From the NCBI GenBank assembly GCA_002424625.1, contig DIKR01000139.1:32809-50997 (forward strand): 18,189 nucleotides of DNA, read 5' to 3'. Under the pieces are notes generated by a model. That model was given only the letters and a program-made list of their open reading frames with translations, was not told the DNA's origin and did no database searches. A program made the position numbers and the translations under genes. Origin of the DNA: Desulfuromonadaceae bacterium UBA5613 (GTDB lineage Bacteria > Desulfobacterota > Desulfuromonadia > Desulfuromonadales > UBA2197). Below, in pieces: positions 1-6,827 of this stretch (the first letter of the stretch is position 1; each line of letters starts with the position of its first letter).

Positions 1-789
1 CTGGGCGATAGCGGGGAGGAGCCGCGCACCGCCAAGGCGCTACGGAGCAAAAAGCGGCTGACTATGGGGGTGCCGCGGCTCGATGAAATGCTCGGTGGCG
101 GCTTGCCGGCGGGCTATTCCCTGCTGGTGGCGGGACCCTCCGGGTCAGGAAAGACCATCCTCGCCACCGCCTTTTTAACCGAAGGCGTGCGCTGCGGTGA
201 GCCGGGCATCATTGTCGCCTTTGAACAGATGCCGAGCCAATCCTGGGTTCGCACCCTCGACGATATGGTCCGTGCTGGACAGATCGGTTTGATCAACAGT
301 CGCTCTCCGGATCTGTCGATCGACGAAATTGTGCAGCAACTGTGCAACCTCATACTGAAGATGAAAGCCACCCGGGTGGTGATCGACTCCCTTTCCGGCT
401 TCGAACTGGCGGTGGCGCCGACTTTTCGCGAGGACTTTCGCGAATCGCTCTTTCGCATGTTTGCTGTGCTGGCGGGTTTGGGCGTGACGGTGCTGATGAC
501 CTCGGAACTCGAAGACCGATATATCGATCTGCGCTTCAGTCCCTACGGGGCAGCCTTTCTTACAGATGCCATCATTGTCCAGCGCTACATCGAAGTGGAA
601 AGCTGCTTGCAGCGGGTCATGGCGGTGGTCAAAGTGCGTGCCAGCACCCACAGCAACGAGATCAGGCGCTATGAGATCACTGCGGATGGAATTGTCATCG
701 GTGACCAGGTACTCAACTACGAGGGGATCCTCGGCGGGCAGCCGACACTGAAGAAGACGACCGTCAAGGTTAAGGAAGGCAAGCCGTGA
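1..789 (+). CDS. KaiC/RecA-like ATPase, 5' end outside the window
   Basis: This is a KaiC-family (RAD55/RecA-like) ATPase domain. The reading frame is open to base 1 and already reads as the domain's start (KKRLTMGVPRLDEMLGGGLP), so the ATG at 64 is internal and the true start lies upstream. It may be a single-domain protein or the last domain of a double-KaiC protein. Walker A GPSGSGKT is at 133-156. A Walker B-like segment, VVIDS, is about 77 residues further on. The FEQMP segment sits where KaiC proteins carry the catalytic FEE(S/T)P glutamates, and here only the first acidic residue is kept. Family members are ATP-driven switches that often work with signalling proteins; the circadian role is restricted to cyanobacterial KaiC and is not implied. 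The stop overlaps the start of the downstream GGDEF-EAL gene, so the two are probably translated together. Its partner and target are unknown. Confidence 0.85.
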   Translation: MGDSGEEPRTAKALRSKKRLTMGVPRLDEMLGGGLPAGYSLLVAGPSGSGKTILATAFLTEGVRCGEPGIIVAFEQMPSQSWVRTLDDMVRAGQIGLINSRSPDLSIDEIVQQLCNLILKMKATRVVIDSLSGFELAVAPTFREDFRESLFRMFAVLAGLGVTVLMTSELEDRYIDLRFSPYGAAFLTDAIIVQRYIEVESCLQRVMAVVKVRASTHSNEIRRYEITADGIVIGDQVLNYEGILGGQPTLKKTTVKVKEGKP

Positions 790-2432
790 TCAACAAAAAG
801 AAGACCACGCAGCGAAAAAAAACGACTGAACCGCCGCTGACGACCAAAGAGAAGCTGCCACTGGCCCCAACAACCGCAAAGAACCTCGCCAAACGCGAGA
901 TCGAGGTCATTGCCGACGAAGAGGCTGTTCTTGGTCGTGAAGAGGAAACCGACCTGCGGGAAGAGGTCGTTGATTTGCGGGAAGAGGTCGTCGACAAGCG
1001 CGAGAAGGTTCTGCGCACGGAAAAGAAGACCTCGAAGGCCAGGATTGCGCTGAGTGAGCAGCTGCGCGATGCCAATGAACAGCTTATCCTCGCTACGGTC
1101 CACGCCCAGATCATGACCGAGGCCGCCGAACAGACCGTCGCTATCATGACCCATATGGCCGAGCACGACTTTCTCACCGGTTTGCCAAACCGGGCGCTGC
1201 TCACCGACCGTTTGGCGCAAGCGATAGCGCTGGCGCAGCGGCACAGTAAAAAGGTGGCCTTGATGTATCTGGATGTCGACAACTTCAAGCACATCAACGA
1301 TTCCCTTGGGCATGCCATCGGCGACCTGCTGCTGCAGTCAGTCGCACAGCGGCTGCTCACCTGCGTCCGCCTTTCGGATACCGTCAGCCGTCAGGGGGGT
1401 GATGAATTTGTCGTTATGTTGCCCGAAGCCGAGGATGCACAGGATGCTGCTCTCACCGCCAAAAAGTTGATCGCCGCCGTTGCCAAGCCCCATCACGTCG
1501 CGGAGCACCAGCTCCACGTCACCCTGAGCATTGGCATCAGCCTTTATCCCGACGACGGTAAGGATGTGGAAACGGTGCTTCGAAACGCCGATATCGCCAT
1601 GTATCAAGCCAAAAAAAGCGGGCGTAACAACTACAAGCTGTTTACAGCGGAGATGAATGTCCGGGCGGTCGCGCGGCAAAGCATCGAACAGGCACTGCAT
1701 CGCGCCCTCAAGGAGAGCGAGTTCGTGCTGCATTATCAGCCGAAGGTCAATCTCGAGACCGGCGCGATAACCGGTGCCGAGGCCCTGATCCGCTGGCAGC
1801 GTAGCGCTCATCGGCTCGTCCCCCCGACGCAGTTTGTGAGCATTGCTGAAGATTGCGGCCTGATTCAGTCGATCGGCAGGTGGGTGCTGCGCGAAGCCTG
1901 CCGTCAGACTCAGGTCTGGCTGCAAGCCGGCCTCGACCTCGGACAGATCGCGGTCAACGTCTCGCCGGTAGAGTTCCATGGCAAGGATTTTCTCGTTGGC
2001 ATCCGTAAAATCCTCGACGATACCGGCCTCGACCCGCACCGACTTGAATTGGAGTTAACCGAAAGCGGCATGATGCAGGACATGGAACAGACAACAGCAA
2101 TCCTGCACGCCCTCAAGGAACTCGGTATACAGATAGCCGTCGACGACTTTGGTACCGGTTATTCGAGTCTGAGCTATCTGCACCGTTTCCCCATCGACAC
2201 GCTCAAGATCGACCGATCGTTCGTCCAGGACCGTGATGGCGAGCCCATCGTCAGTGCGGTTATTGCTATGGGGACGAGCCTCAATCAGCGCATCGTTGCT
2301 GAGGGGATCGAAACGAAAAAACAGCTCGCATTTCTGCAATCCCAACACTGTGCTGAGGGACAAGGTTTTTACTTCGGTCGCCCCGTGGCTGCCGAAGAAT
2401 TCGCCACCATGCTGGTATCCGGTCGGCATTAG
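786..2432 (+). CDS. GGDEF-EAL bifunctional cyclic-di-GMP enzyme
   Basis: This 548-residue cytoplasmic protein should make and/or break cyclic-di-GMP. It starts at GTG 786, overlapping the previous stop by 4 bp, with AAGGAAGG just upstream. Residues 1-125 are charged and helical with a heptad duplication (LREEVVD twice), and look like a coiled coil. No membrane segment or PAS/REC sensor is visible. The GGDEF domain begins near DFLTGLPNR (128-136), with the GGDEF signature at 204-208. An RxxD at 195-198 sits five residues before it, which is the inhibitory I-site. The EAL domain begins near 300: EAL 332-334, NVSP 391-394, ELTE 423-426, DDFGTGYSSL 453-462, K474 in LKIDRSFV, and VAEGIET 504-510. 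The motifs of both activities look intact, so it could be bifunctional or switched. Input may come from the upstream KaiC-like ATPase (inference from translational coupling). Confidence 0.95.
   Translation: MINKKKTTQRKKTTEPPLTTKEKLPLAPTTAKNLAKREIEVIADEEAVLGREEETDLREEVVDLREEVVDKREKVLRTEKKTSKARIALSEQLRDANEQLILATVHAQIMTEAAEQTVAIMTHMAEHDFLTGLPNRALLTDRLAQAIALAQRHSKKVALMYLDVDNFKHINDSLGHAIGDLLLQSVAQRLLTCVRLSDTVSRQGGDEFVVMLPEAEDAQDAALTAKKLIAAVAKPHHVAEHQLHVTLSIGISLYPDDGKDVETVLRNADIAMYQAKKSGRNNYKLFTAEMNVRAVARQSIEQALHRALKESEFVLHYQPKVNLETGAITGAEALIRWQRSAHRLVPPTQFVSIAEDCGLIQSIGRWVLREACRQTQVWLQAGLDLGQIAVNVSPVEFHGKDFLVGIRKILDDTGLDPHRLELELTESGMMQDMEQTTAILHALKELGIQIAVDDFGTGYSSLSYLHRFPIDTLKIDRSFVQDRDGEPIVSAVIAMGTSLNQRIVAEGIETKKQLAFLQSQHCAEGQGFYFGRPVAAEEFATMLVSGRH
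954..995 (+). repeat. 21-bp in-frame tandem duplication in a coiled coil
   Basis: Two adjacent 21-bp units (954-974 and 975-995) differ at only a few bases and both encode the heptad LREEVVD. They sit in the charged helical N-terminus of the GGDEF-EAL protein, followed by a related unit KREKVLR. The unit equals exactly two turns of a coiled coil, so copies could be gained or lost without breaking the frame or helix register. Confidence 0.8.
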
Positions 2433-2478
2433 CCGGCAGCAAAGCAACTTAACGTTCATAACAGAAAAGGAGAACATC

Positions 2479-2658
2479 ATGAAATCGAGCATCAAGGACA
2501 AGGCGGAAGGGACGTTGCACGAAGCCAAGGGCAAAGTTAAAGAGGTCGTCGGTAAAGTAACCGATAATCCAAAATTGCAAGCCGAAGGCACCGCTGAAAA
2601 GCATGCGGGTAAAGCGCAGAAAAAGGTCGGCGATATCAAGAAGGCTGTGGGGAAGTAA
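2479..2658 (+). CDS. CsbD-family small stress protein
   Basis: This is a 59-residue, very hydrophilic protein of the CsbD family. It begins MKSSIKDKAEGTLHEAKGK, matching the family pattern of a lysine/glutamate-rich KxKGxxxExKGKxKE start, and repeats alternating K/E/G with no hydrophobic segment. CsbD proteins are among the most stress-induced small proteins in many bacteria (sigmaB-controlled in Bacillus), but their biochemical role is unknown. The ATG at 2479 is chosen because AAAAGGAG lies 7 bases upstream and the protein then has normal family length; the same frame is open much further upstream, overlapping the previous gene out of frame. It lies 46 bp after the GGDEF-EAL gene and 25 bp before a periplasmic protein gene, opening the stress block. 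Confidence 0.92.
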   Translation: MKSSIKDKAEGTLHEAKGKVKEVVGKVTDNPKLQAEGTAEKHAGKAQKKVGDIKKAVGK

Positions 2659-2683
2659 ATAAACAGGGAAAGGAAAATGTCTC

Positions 2684-3166
2684 ATGAAAACAGTGCGTTT
2701 TATTACGCTAATGGCGGCAGTGGTCTTTCTGCTGGCGCTCAGCGTTCCGGTGTCCGCTTCTGCAGATATGATGGAAATGGGCGACATGGACAAAATGGGT
2801 GATATGGGCATGTGCATCGCCCATGCAGAAAAGATCGGGCTGACCGATGACCAGATCATGAAAATGAAGACCCGGCATAGCGACATGCAAAAAAACCATG
2901 CCCGCTACAAAGCGGACAAGAAGATTGCCGAGATCGAACTCATGGATATCATGGATGTGAAAGATTTTGATCTGGAGAAGGCCCGCTCGGCAGTGAAAAA
3001 AATTGCCGAGATAAAAACCGCTCATAAGCTGGAAATGCTCAAATCCATGAAAGAAATGCGGACGATGTTGACGGAAGAACAATTTAAAGAAATGAAGAAG
3101 ATGATGCTCATGAAGATGGGTGAAAAAGAACCAATGAAGATGAAGATGAAGATGGATAAACCCTAA
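2684..3166 (+). CDS. Met-rich Spy/CpxP-like periplasmic protein
   Basis: This is a 160-residue secreted protein. Residues 1-27 form a Sec signal peptide (MKTVRF, a hydrophobic core, SVPVSASA). The mature part starts with a methionine/aspartate-rich run (about 28-43) containing one Cys and a His, and ends in alternating Met-Lys (MKMKMKMDKP). Two LTxxQ motifs, LTDDQ at 53-57 and LTEEQ at 129-133, frame an all-helical core, as in the Spy/CpxP/ZraP group of periplasmic chaperones and metal-stress sensors. Binding of copper, silver or zinc through the Met/His/Asp segments is plausible but inferred. The leader closely resembles that of the next gene, only 20 bp downstream, so the pair is probably co-transcribed. 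The match to the Spy family rests on the two motifs and architecture, not on close overall similarity. Confidence 0.75.
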   Translation: MKTVRFITLMAAVVFLLALSVPVSASADMMEMGDMDKMGDMGMCIAHAEKIGLTDDQIMKMKTRHSDMQKNHARYKADKKIAEIELMDIMDVKDFDLEKARSAVKKIAEIKTAHKLEMLKSMKEMRTMLTEEQFKEMKKMMLMKMGEKEPMKMKMKMDKP

Positions 3167-3186
3167 CCAATTAAAGGAGAACAGGT

Positions 3187-3984
3187 ATGAAAGCAATCCA
3201 TGCAATAGCTCTTATGGTGGTAGCGGTGTTTTTGCTGGTGTTCAGCGTTCCGGTGCAGGCCGCGAACATGGACAACGCCATCGAGACTTCAGTCAAACAG
3301 TCGTATGTGTTCAAGACCTATCTCGAGGACGATGATATCAAGGTCAAATCCAAGGACGGCGTTGTCACCTTGACCGGGACGGTTGCTGAACAATCTCACA
3401 AGACAATGGCCGAGGATACCGCGGCAGGATTGCCCGATGTCAAGCGGGTGGATAACCAGCTGGAAGTGAAAGCGGATCGTCCTGCCGAGAAGTCGGATGC
3501 CTGGCTGGTGACGAAAATAAAAACCACGCTCCTCTTCCATCGCAGCGTTAGCGCCAAGACCGAAGTTGACGTCAATAACGGCATCGTCACTTTGCGCGGC
3601 GATGCGGAGAATCAGGCCCAAAAAGATTTAACAACTGAATATGTCAGGGATATCGAAGGGGTGAAAGACGTTAAAAATGAGATGACCGTGGTAAGGGGTG
3701 AGAAAGAGAAGAGAACGACTGGCGACAAAGAGAAGAGAACAACCGGCAAAGAGACGAGAACAACAGGAGACAAGATTGATGACTCTTCCATCACTAGCCA
3801 AGTCAAGATGTCGTTGCTTTATCACCGCTCGACCAGTGGCCTCAAAACCAAGGTCGAGACCAAGGATGGCGTTGTTACGTTGACTGGCAAGGCCAAAAAC
3901 GCCGCTGAAAAGGACCTGGCGACCAAATTCGCCAAAGACGTCAACGGTGTGAGGTCGGTAGAGAATTTGATGACCATCGAGTAA
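3187..3984 (+). CDS. periplasmic protein with three BON domains
   Basis: This is a 265-residue OsmY-like protein. A Sec signal peptide covers residues 1-26 (hydrophobic core, then VPVQAAN). Three BON modules follow at about 30-97, 102-170 and 197-265. Each has the D(G/N)GxVTLxG core: KDGVVTLTG at 56-64, NNGIVTLRG at 130-138 and KDGVVTLTG at 226-234. BON domains are thought to bind phospholipid or envelope surfaces, and OsmY-type proteins protect the periplasm during osmotic and other stress. Domains 1 and 3 are most alike, and domains 2 and 3 share a LLFHRS/LLYHRS segment, pointing to internal duplication. Between domains 2 and 3 lies a lysine/arginine/threonine-rich linker made of KEKRTTG repeats. 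AAAGGAG precedes the ATG at 3187 by 8 bases. A strong hairpin lies just downstream. Confidence 0.9.
   Translation: MKAIHAIALMVVAVFLLVFSVPVQAANMDNAIETSVKQSYVFKTYLEDDDIKVKSKDGVVTLTGTVAEQSHKTMAEDTAAGLPDVKRVDNQLEVKADRPAEKSDAWLVTKIKTTLLFHRSVSAKTEVDVNNGIVTLRGDAENQAQKDLTTEYVRDIEGVKDVKNEMTVVRGEKEKRTTGDKEKRTTGKETRTTGDKIDDSSITSQVKMSLLYHRSTSGLKTKVETKDGVVTLTGKAKNAAEKDLATKFAKDVNGVRSVENLMTIE
3703..3771 (+). repeat. KEKRTTG linker repeat in the BON protein
   Basis: Three imperfect in-frame units at 3703-3726, 3727-3747 and 3748-3771 encode KEKRTTGD, KEKRTTG and KETRTTGD. They form a strongly basic, probably flexible spacer between the second and third BON domains. The DNA is purine-rich (aaagagaagagaac core), typical of slippage-prone short repeats. 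Confidence 0.8.
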
Positions 3985-4004
3985 TTCCGGTTCCAAGCCA
4001 ATGA

Positions 4005-4049
4005 GGCATTATTCCCCCTGTCGGCAGTAATGACGGCAGGGGGAATGCC
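4005..4049 (+). terminator. strong intergenic hairpin, terminator or processing site
   Basis: A perfect 10-bp inverted repeat (attccccctg at 4011-4020, cagggggaat at 4037-4046) extends inward by three more pairs. With a 3-base bulge it also extends outward by GGC/GCC (4005-4007 with 4047-4049). It lies 20 bp after the triple-BON stop and before the Lmo0937-like gene. No T-run follows on either strand, so a classic intrinsic terminator is doubtful; an attenuator, mRNA-stabilising stem or REP-like element fits as well. Confidence 0.55.
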
Positions 4050-4071
4050 GTCACCAGAAAGGGAGGATCAT

Positions 4072-4215
4072 ATGTTGTGGACAATAGCGGTCATACTCAT
4101 AGTTCTGTGGTTGCTGGGGTTGGTGAGCAGTTACACGATGGGCGGTTTTATTCATGTCCTCCTGGTGATTGCAATCATTGTTTTTCTTGTCGGGATTATT
4201 CAGGGACGCAAATGA
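4072..4215 (+). CDS. Lmo0937-family small membrane protein
   Basis: This is a 47-residue inner-membrane peptide with two hydrophobic helices, about residues 3-21 and 25-43. It begins MLWTIAVILIVLWLLGL, has a short turn around SSYTMGGFIH, and ends in a basic GRK tail. Length, the MLW start and the GGxxHxLLVIAIIVF second helix fit the Lmo0937/DUF5670 group, tiny proteins of unknown function that often sit beside stress genes. The ATG at 4072 is preferred over the in-frame ATG at 4030: GGGAGG ends 5 bases before it, the family length is 45-50 residues, and the upstream ATG falls inside the hairpin. It is 36 bp upstream of the catalase gene. A role in membrane stress is only inferred. Confidence 0.85.
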   Translation: MLWTIAVILIVLWLLGLVSSYTMGGFIHVLLVIAIIVFLVGIIQGRK

Positions 4216-4251
4216 TCCTGAAGGTGACCTTACTCACCACGGAGATAGATC

Positions 4252-6366
4252 ATGAGCAAAGAGATGACAAAGGATTACTCTGAAAAAAACACTCAGGATA
4301 AGGCTTCGGCTCCCAGCGGCGACTCGAATCTGGCTGCTGGGGGCGAGCTGCACCAGATGGCTGGAGGAGAGCACCCCGCGCTCACCACCAACCAGGGCGT
4401 TGCGCTGTCCGATAATCAAAATTCGCTCAGGGCCAATCCGCGCGGCCCGACGCTTCTGGAGGATTTCATCCTCCGTGAAAAAATTACCCATTTCGATCAC
4501 GAGCGAATTCCCGAGCGGATCGTGCATGCCCGCGCGACGGGTGTGCATGGATTCTTTGAGCTAACCACCTCGTTACAGCAATATACCACCGCCAGGATCC
4601 TCACCGAGGTAGGGGAGAAGACGCCCCTGTTTACGCGGATATCGACCGTCGCCGGCGGAGCGGGTTCGGTCGACACCCCGCGTGATGTTCGTGGCTTTGC
4701 CGTCAAGTTTTACACCAAAGAAGGCAACTGGGATCTGGTCGGCAACAATGTCCCGGTCTTTTTTATTCAGGATGCCATCAAATTCCCCGACCTCGTCCAT
4801 GCCGTAAAAATGGAACCCGACCGTGGCTTTCCACAATCGGCGACGGCGCACGACACCTTCTGGGATTACATTTCACTTACGCCCGAATCGATGCATATGG
4901 TGATGTGGATCATGTCTGATCGCACCTTGCCACGTTCCTTGCGGATGATCGAAGGCTTTGGTGTCCATAGTTTTCGGCTGATAAACGCCGCCGGTGAATC
5001 GACCTTCGTCAAGTTCCACTGGCGTCCCAAACTCGGCTTGCAGTCCACCATCTGGGATGAGACGGTCAAAATTTCAGGCGCCGATCAAGACTTCCACCGT
5101 CGCGACATGTTCGACGCCATTGCCGCCGGCAGTTTCCCCGAGTGGGAATTCGCGGTACAGCTCTTCACCCAGGAGGAAGCGGACAGCTTCCCCTTCGATC
5201 ATCTCGACGCGACCAAGCTGATTCCTGAAGAACTGGTGCCTTTGAAGGTGATCGGCCGCATGGTTCTGGATCGCTGGCCGGACAACTTCTTCGCCGAAAC
5301 CGAACAGGTGGCTTATTGTCCCGCCAATATCGTGCCCGGCATCGATTTCTCCAATGATCCGCTGCTGCAAGGCCGTTTGTTCTCTTATCTCGACACGCAG
5401 CTGTCGCGTCTCGGATCACCCAATTTTCATCAGATCCCGATCAACGCGCCCAAGTGCCCCTTCGGCAATCATCAACGTGACGGACATATGCAGATGGCGA
5501 TACCGGTGGGCCGTGTGAACTATGAGCCCAACACCTTGTCGGAAGACTCGCCACGCGAAACGCCTGCCAAGGGCTTTCACAGTGCTGCGGTCACAGAAAC
5601 CGGCGAGAAAGGCCGCATCCGTGCCGAGAGCTTCGCCGACCACTACAGCCAGGCGCGGCAGTTTTATCGCAGCCAGACTGTCTACGAACAGGCACACCTC
5701 GCTTCGGCGCTGGTCTTCGAGCTTTCCAAGGTCGAACATCTGCACGTGCGGGAGGCGATGGTCGGTCACCTGCGCCATATCGAAGAAGATCTCGCCAAGC
5801 GGGTCGCCAAAGGCCTTGCGTTGGACAAAATGCCCGTTGCTCCGCTGGCTGCAGCGCCCGTGCAGGAGATGAAGCCCTCACCGGCACTGCAGATCATCGG
5901 CAAGATGAAGAACACCCTCATGGGGCGTGCGGTCGGCATTCTGATCGCGGATGGTTCTGACGGCGCCGTCATTAAAAACATTAAAAAGGCCGCACTCGAT
6001 GCCGGTGCTTCCGTCAAGATCGTCGCCCCCAAAGTGGGGGGAGCGAAGCTTGCCGATGGCTCAATGCTGGCGGCGGACGGCCAACTGGCCGGTACCCCTT
6101 CGGTGCTCTTCGACGCTGTCGCCGTGATCCTCTCCGACGAAGGCGCACAGGCGCTGGCGGGGGAAAGCGCCGCCATCGATTTCGTGCGTGATGCTTTCGG
6201 GCATCTCAAGGCGATCGCCGTTGATAAGGGCGGTCGTGTGCTGTTGAAAACAGCGAATGTTGGACAAGATGCGGGCGTCGTCGATGCCAACGACAAAGAG
6301 GCCTTCATCACCGTGGCCAAGACCCGCCAATGGGACCGGGAAAAGTCTGTACGGACATTGGCTTAA
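4252..6366 (+). CDS. katE: large-subunit monofunctional catalase (clade 2, KatE/HPII-like)
   Basis: This 704-residue heme catalase (2 H2O2 to 2 H2O + O2) is cytoplasmic and expected to be tetrameric. After a variable N-terminus (1-60), the core begins at RGPTLLEDF. The distal His is H92 (IVHARATGVHGFFE), the distal Asn is N165 (VGNNVPVFFIQD), and the proximal heme Tyr is Y379 (RLFSYLDTQLSRLG). All three are shifted by exactly 36 from E. coli HPII His128, Asn201 and Tyr415. The extra C-terminal domain (about 560-690, starting GRAVGILIADGSDG) is the DJ-1/PfpI-like flavodoxin fold typical of clade 2. The position matching HPII His392, which crosslinks to the heme Tyr, is C356 here. ATG 4252 has GGAG 7 bases upstream. 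Surrounding CsbD, BON and YflT-like genes suggest general-stress control of the KatE type. A 7-bp hairpin follows the stop. Confidence 0.97.
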   Translation: MSKEMTKDYSEKNTQDKASAPSGDSNLAAGGELHQMAGGEHPALTTNQGVALSDNQNSLRANPRGPTLLEDFILREKITHFDHERIPERIVHARATGVHGFFELTTSLQQYTTARILTEVGEKTPLFTRISTVAGGAGSVDTPRDVRGFAVKFYTKEGNWDLVGNNVPVFFIQDAIKFPDLVHAVKMEPDRGFPQSATAHDTFWDYISLTPESMHMVMWIMSDRTLPRSLRMIEGFGVHSFRLINAAGESTFVKFHWRPKLGLQSTIWDETVKISGADQDFHRRDMFDAIAAGSFPEWEFAVQLFTQEEADSFPFDHLDATKLIPEELVPLKVIGRMVLDRWPDNFFAETEQVAYCPANIVPGIDFSNDPLLQGRLFSYLDTQLSRLGSPNFHQIPINAPKCPFGNHQRDGHMQMAIPVGRVNYEPNTLSEDSPRETPAKGFHSAAVTETGEKGRIRAESFADHYSQARQFYRSQTVYEQAHLASALVFELSKVEHLHVREAMVGHLRHIEEDLAKRVAKGLALDKMPVAPLAAAPVQEMKPSPALQIIGKMKNTLMGRAVGILIADGSDGAVIKNIKKAALDAGASVKIVAPKVGGAKLADGSMLAADGQLAGTPSVLFDAVAVILSDEGAQALAGESAAIDFVRDAFGHLKAIAVDKGGRVLLKTANVGQDAGVVDANDKEAFITVAKTRQWDREKSVRTLA

Positions 6367-6376
6367 CGAACTCAAT

Positions 6377-6394
6377 CGCTGAAGAGATTCAGCG
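6377..6394 (+). other. 7-bp hairpin with GNRA-type loop after katE
   Basis: CGCTGAA (6377-6383) and TTCAGCG (6388-6394) form a perfect stem closed by GAGA, a GNRA-type tetraloop. It lies 10 bases after the catalase stop and before the next gene's ribosome site. There is no T-run, so it is more likely a transcript 3'-end stabiliser or a minor pause site than a terminator. It may also be chance. Confidence 0.4.
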
Positions 6395-6418
6395 CGAAGG
6401 TACGGAATCGAGGTGTGT

Positions 6419-6811
6419 ATGGTCAACAAGATGGTGTTTTTTATGGTGCTCTTCGTATCAGCGACATTCCTTGTCAACCACCCGGGTGTCTCTTGGGCAC
6501 AACCTGCTGATAATACGGAAATCAACAAAAGAGACATGTCCCGGGAAAAAATCACGGCGGATCAACAAAGCCAGACAAAAGAGGATCGCGAGATCACGCA
6601 AAAGATCCGCCAGGCGGTTATCGATGACAAATCACTTTCAACCTACGCTCACAATGTGAAGATCATTACGGTGGACGGCATGGTGACATTGAAGGGTCCG
6701 GTCAGATCCGCGGATGAAAAAAGAATGATCGAAGAGAAAGCGGGCCAAATAGCCGGCATGGATAAAATCAAGAGCGAGATTGAGATCGCGCCGCAAAAAG
6801 AAGACAACTAA
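6419..6811 (+). CDS. periplasmic single-BON-domain protein
   Basis: This is a 130-residue exported protein. Residues 1-28 form a Sec leader (MVNKMVFFMVLFVSATF, with a likely cut after VSWA). A charged spacer (29-55) follows, then one BON domain (about 56-124): REITQKIRQAVIDDKSLS, the core VDGMVTLKGPV at 85-95 and a final IKSEIEIA strand. It belongs to the osmotically inducible OsmY-like lipid-binding group and resembles the modules of the triple-BON protein further upstream. The ATG at 6419 is preferred because GAGG (6410-6413) lies 5 bases before it; an in-frame GTG at 6413 overlaps that site. It is 52 bp after katE and 16 bp before the YflT-like gene, so all three may share a transcript. 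The role in envelope protection is inferred from the family. Confidence 0.88.
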   Translation: MVNKMVFFMVLFVSATFLVNHPGVSWAQPADNTEINKRDMSREKITADQQSQTKEDREITQKIRQAVIDDKSLSTYAHNVKIITVDGMVTLKGPVRSADEKRMIEEKAGQIAGMDKIKSEIEIAPQKEDN

Positions 6812-6827
6812 ACAAGGAGGCCAGGTT

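Noticed and set aside
2422..2437. Six-bp stem with ATTA loop over the GGDEF-EAL stop
   Set aside because: Short, includes a wobble pair, and has no T-run; expected by chance in GC-rich DNA.
4030..4071. Earlier ATG for the Lmo0937-like gene
   Set aside because: It lies in the hairpin loop, has no ribosome site and adds residues absent from the family.
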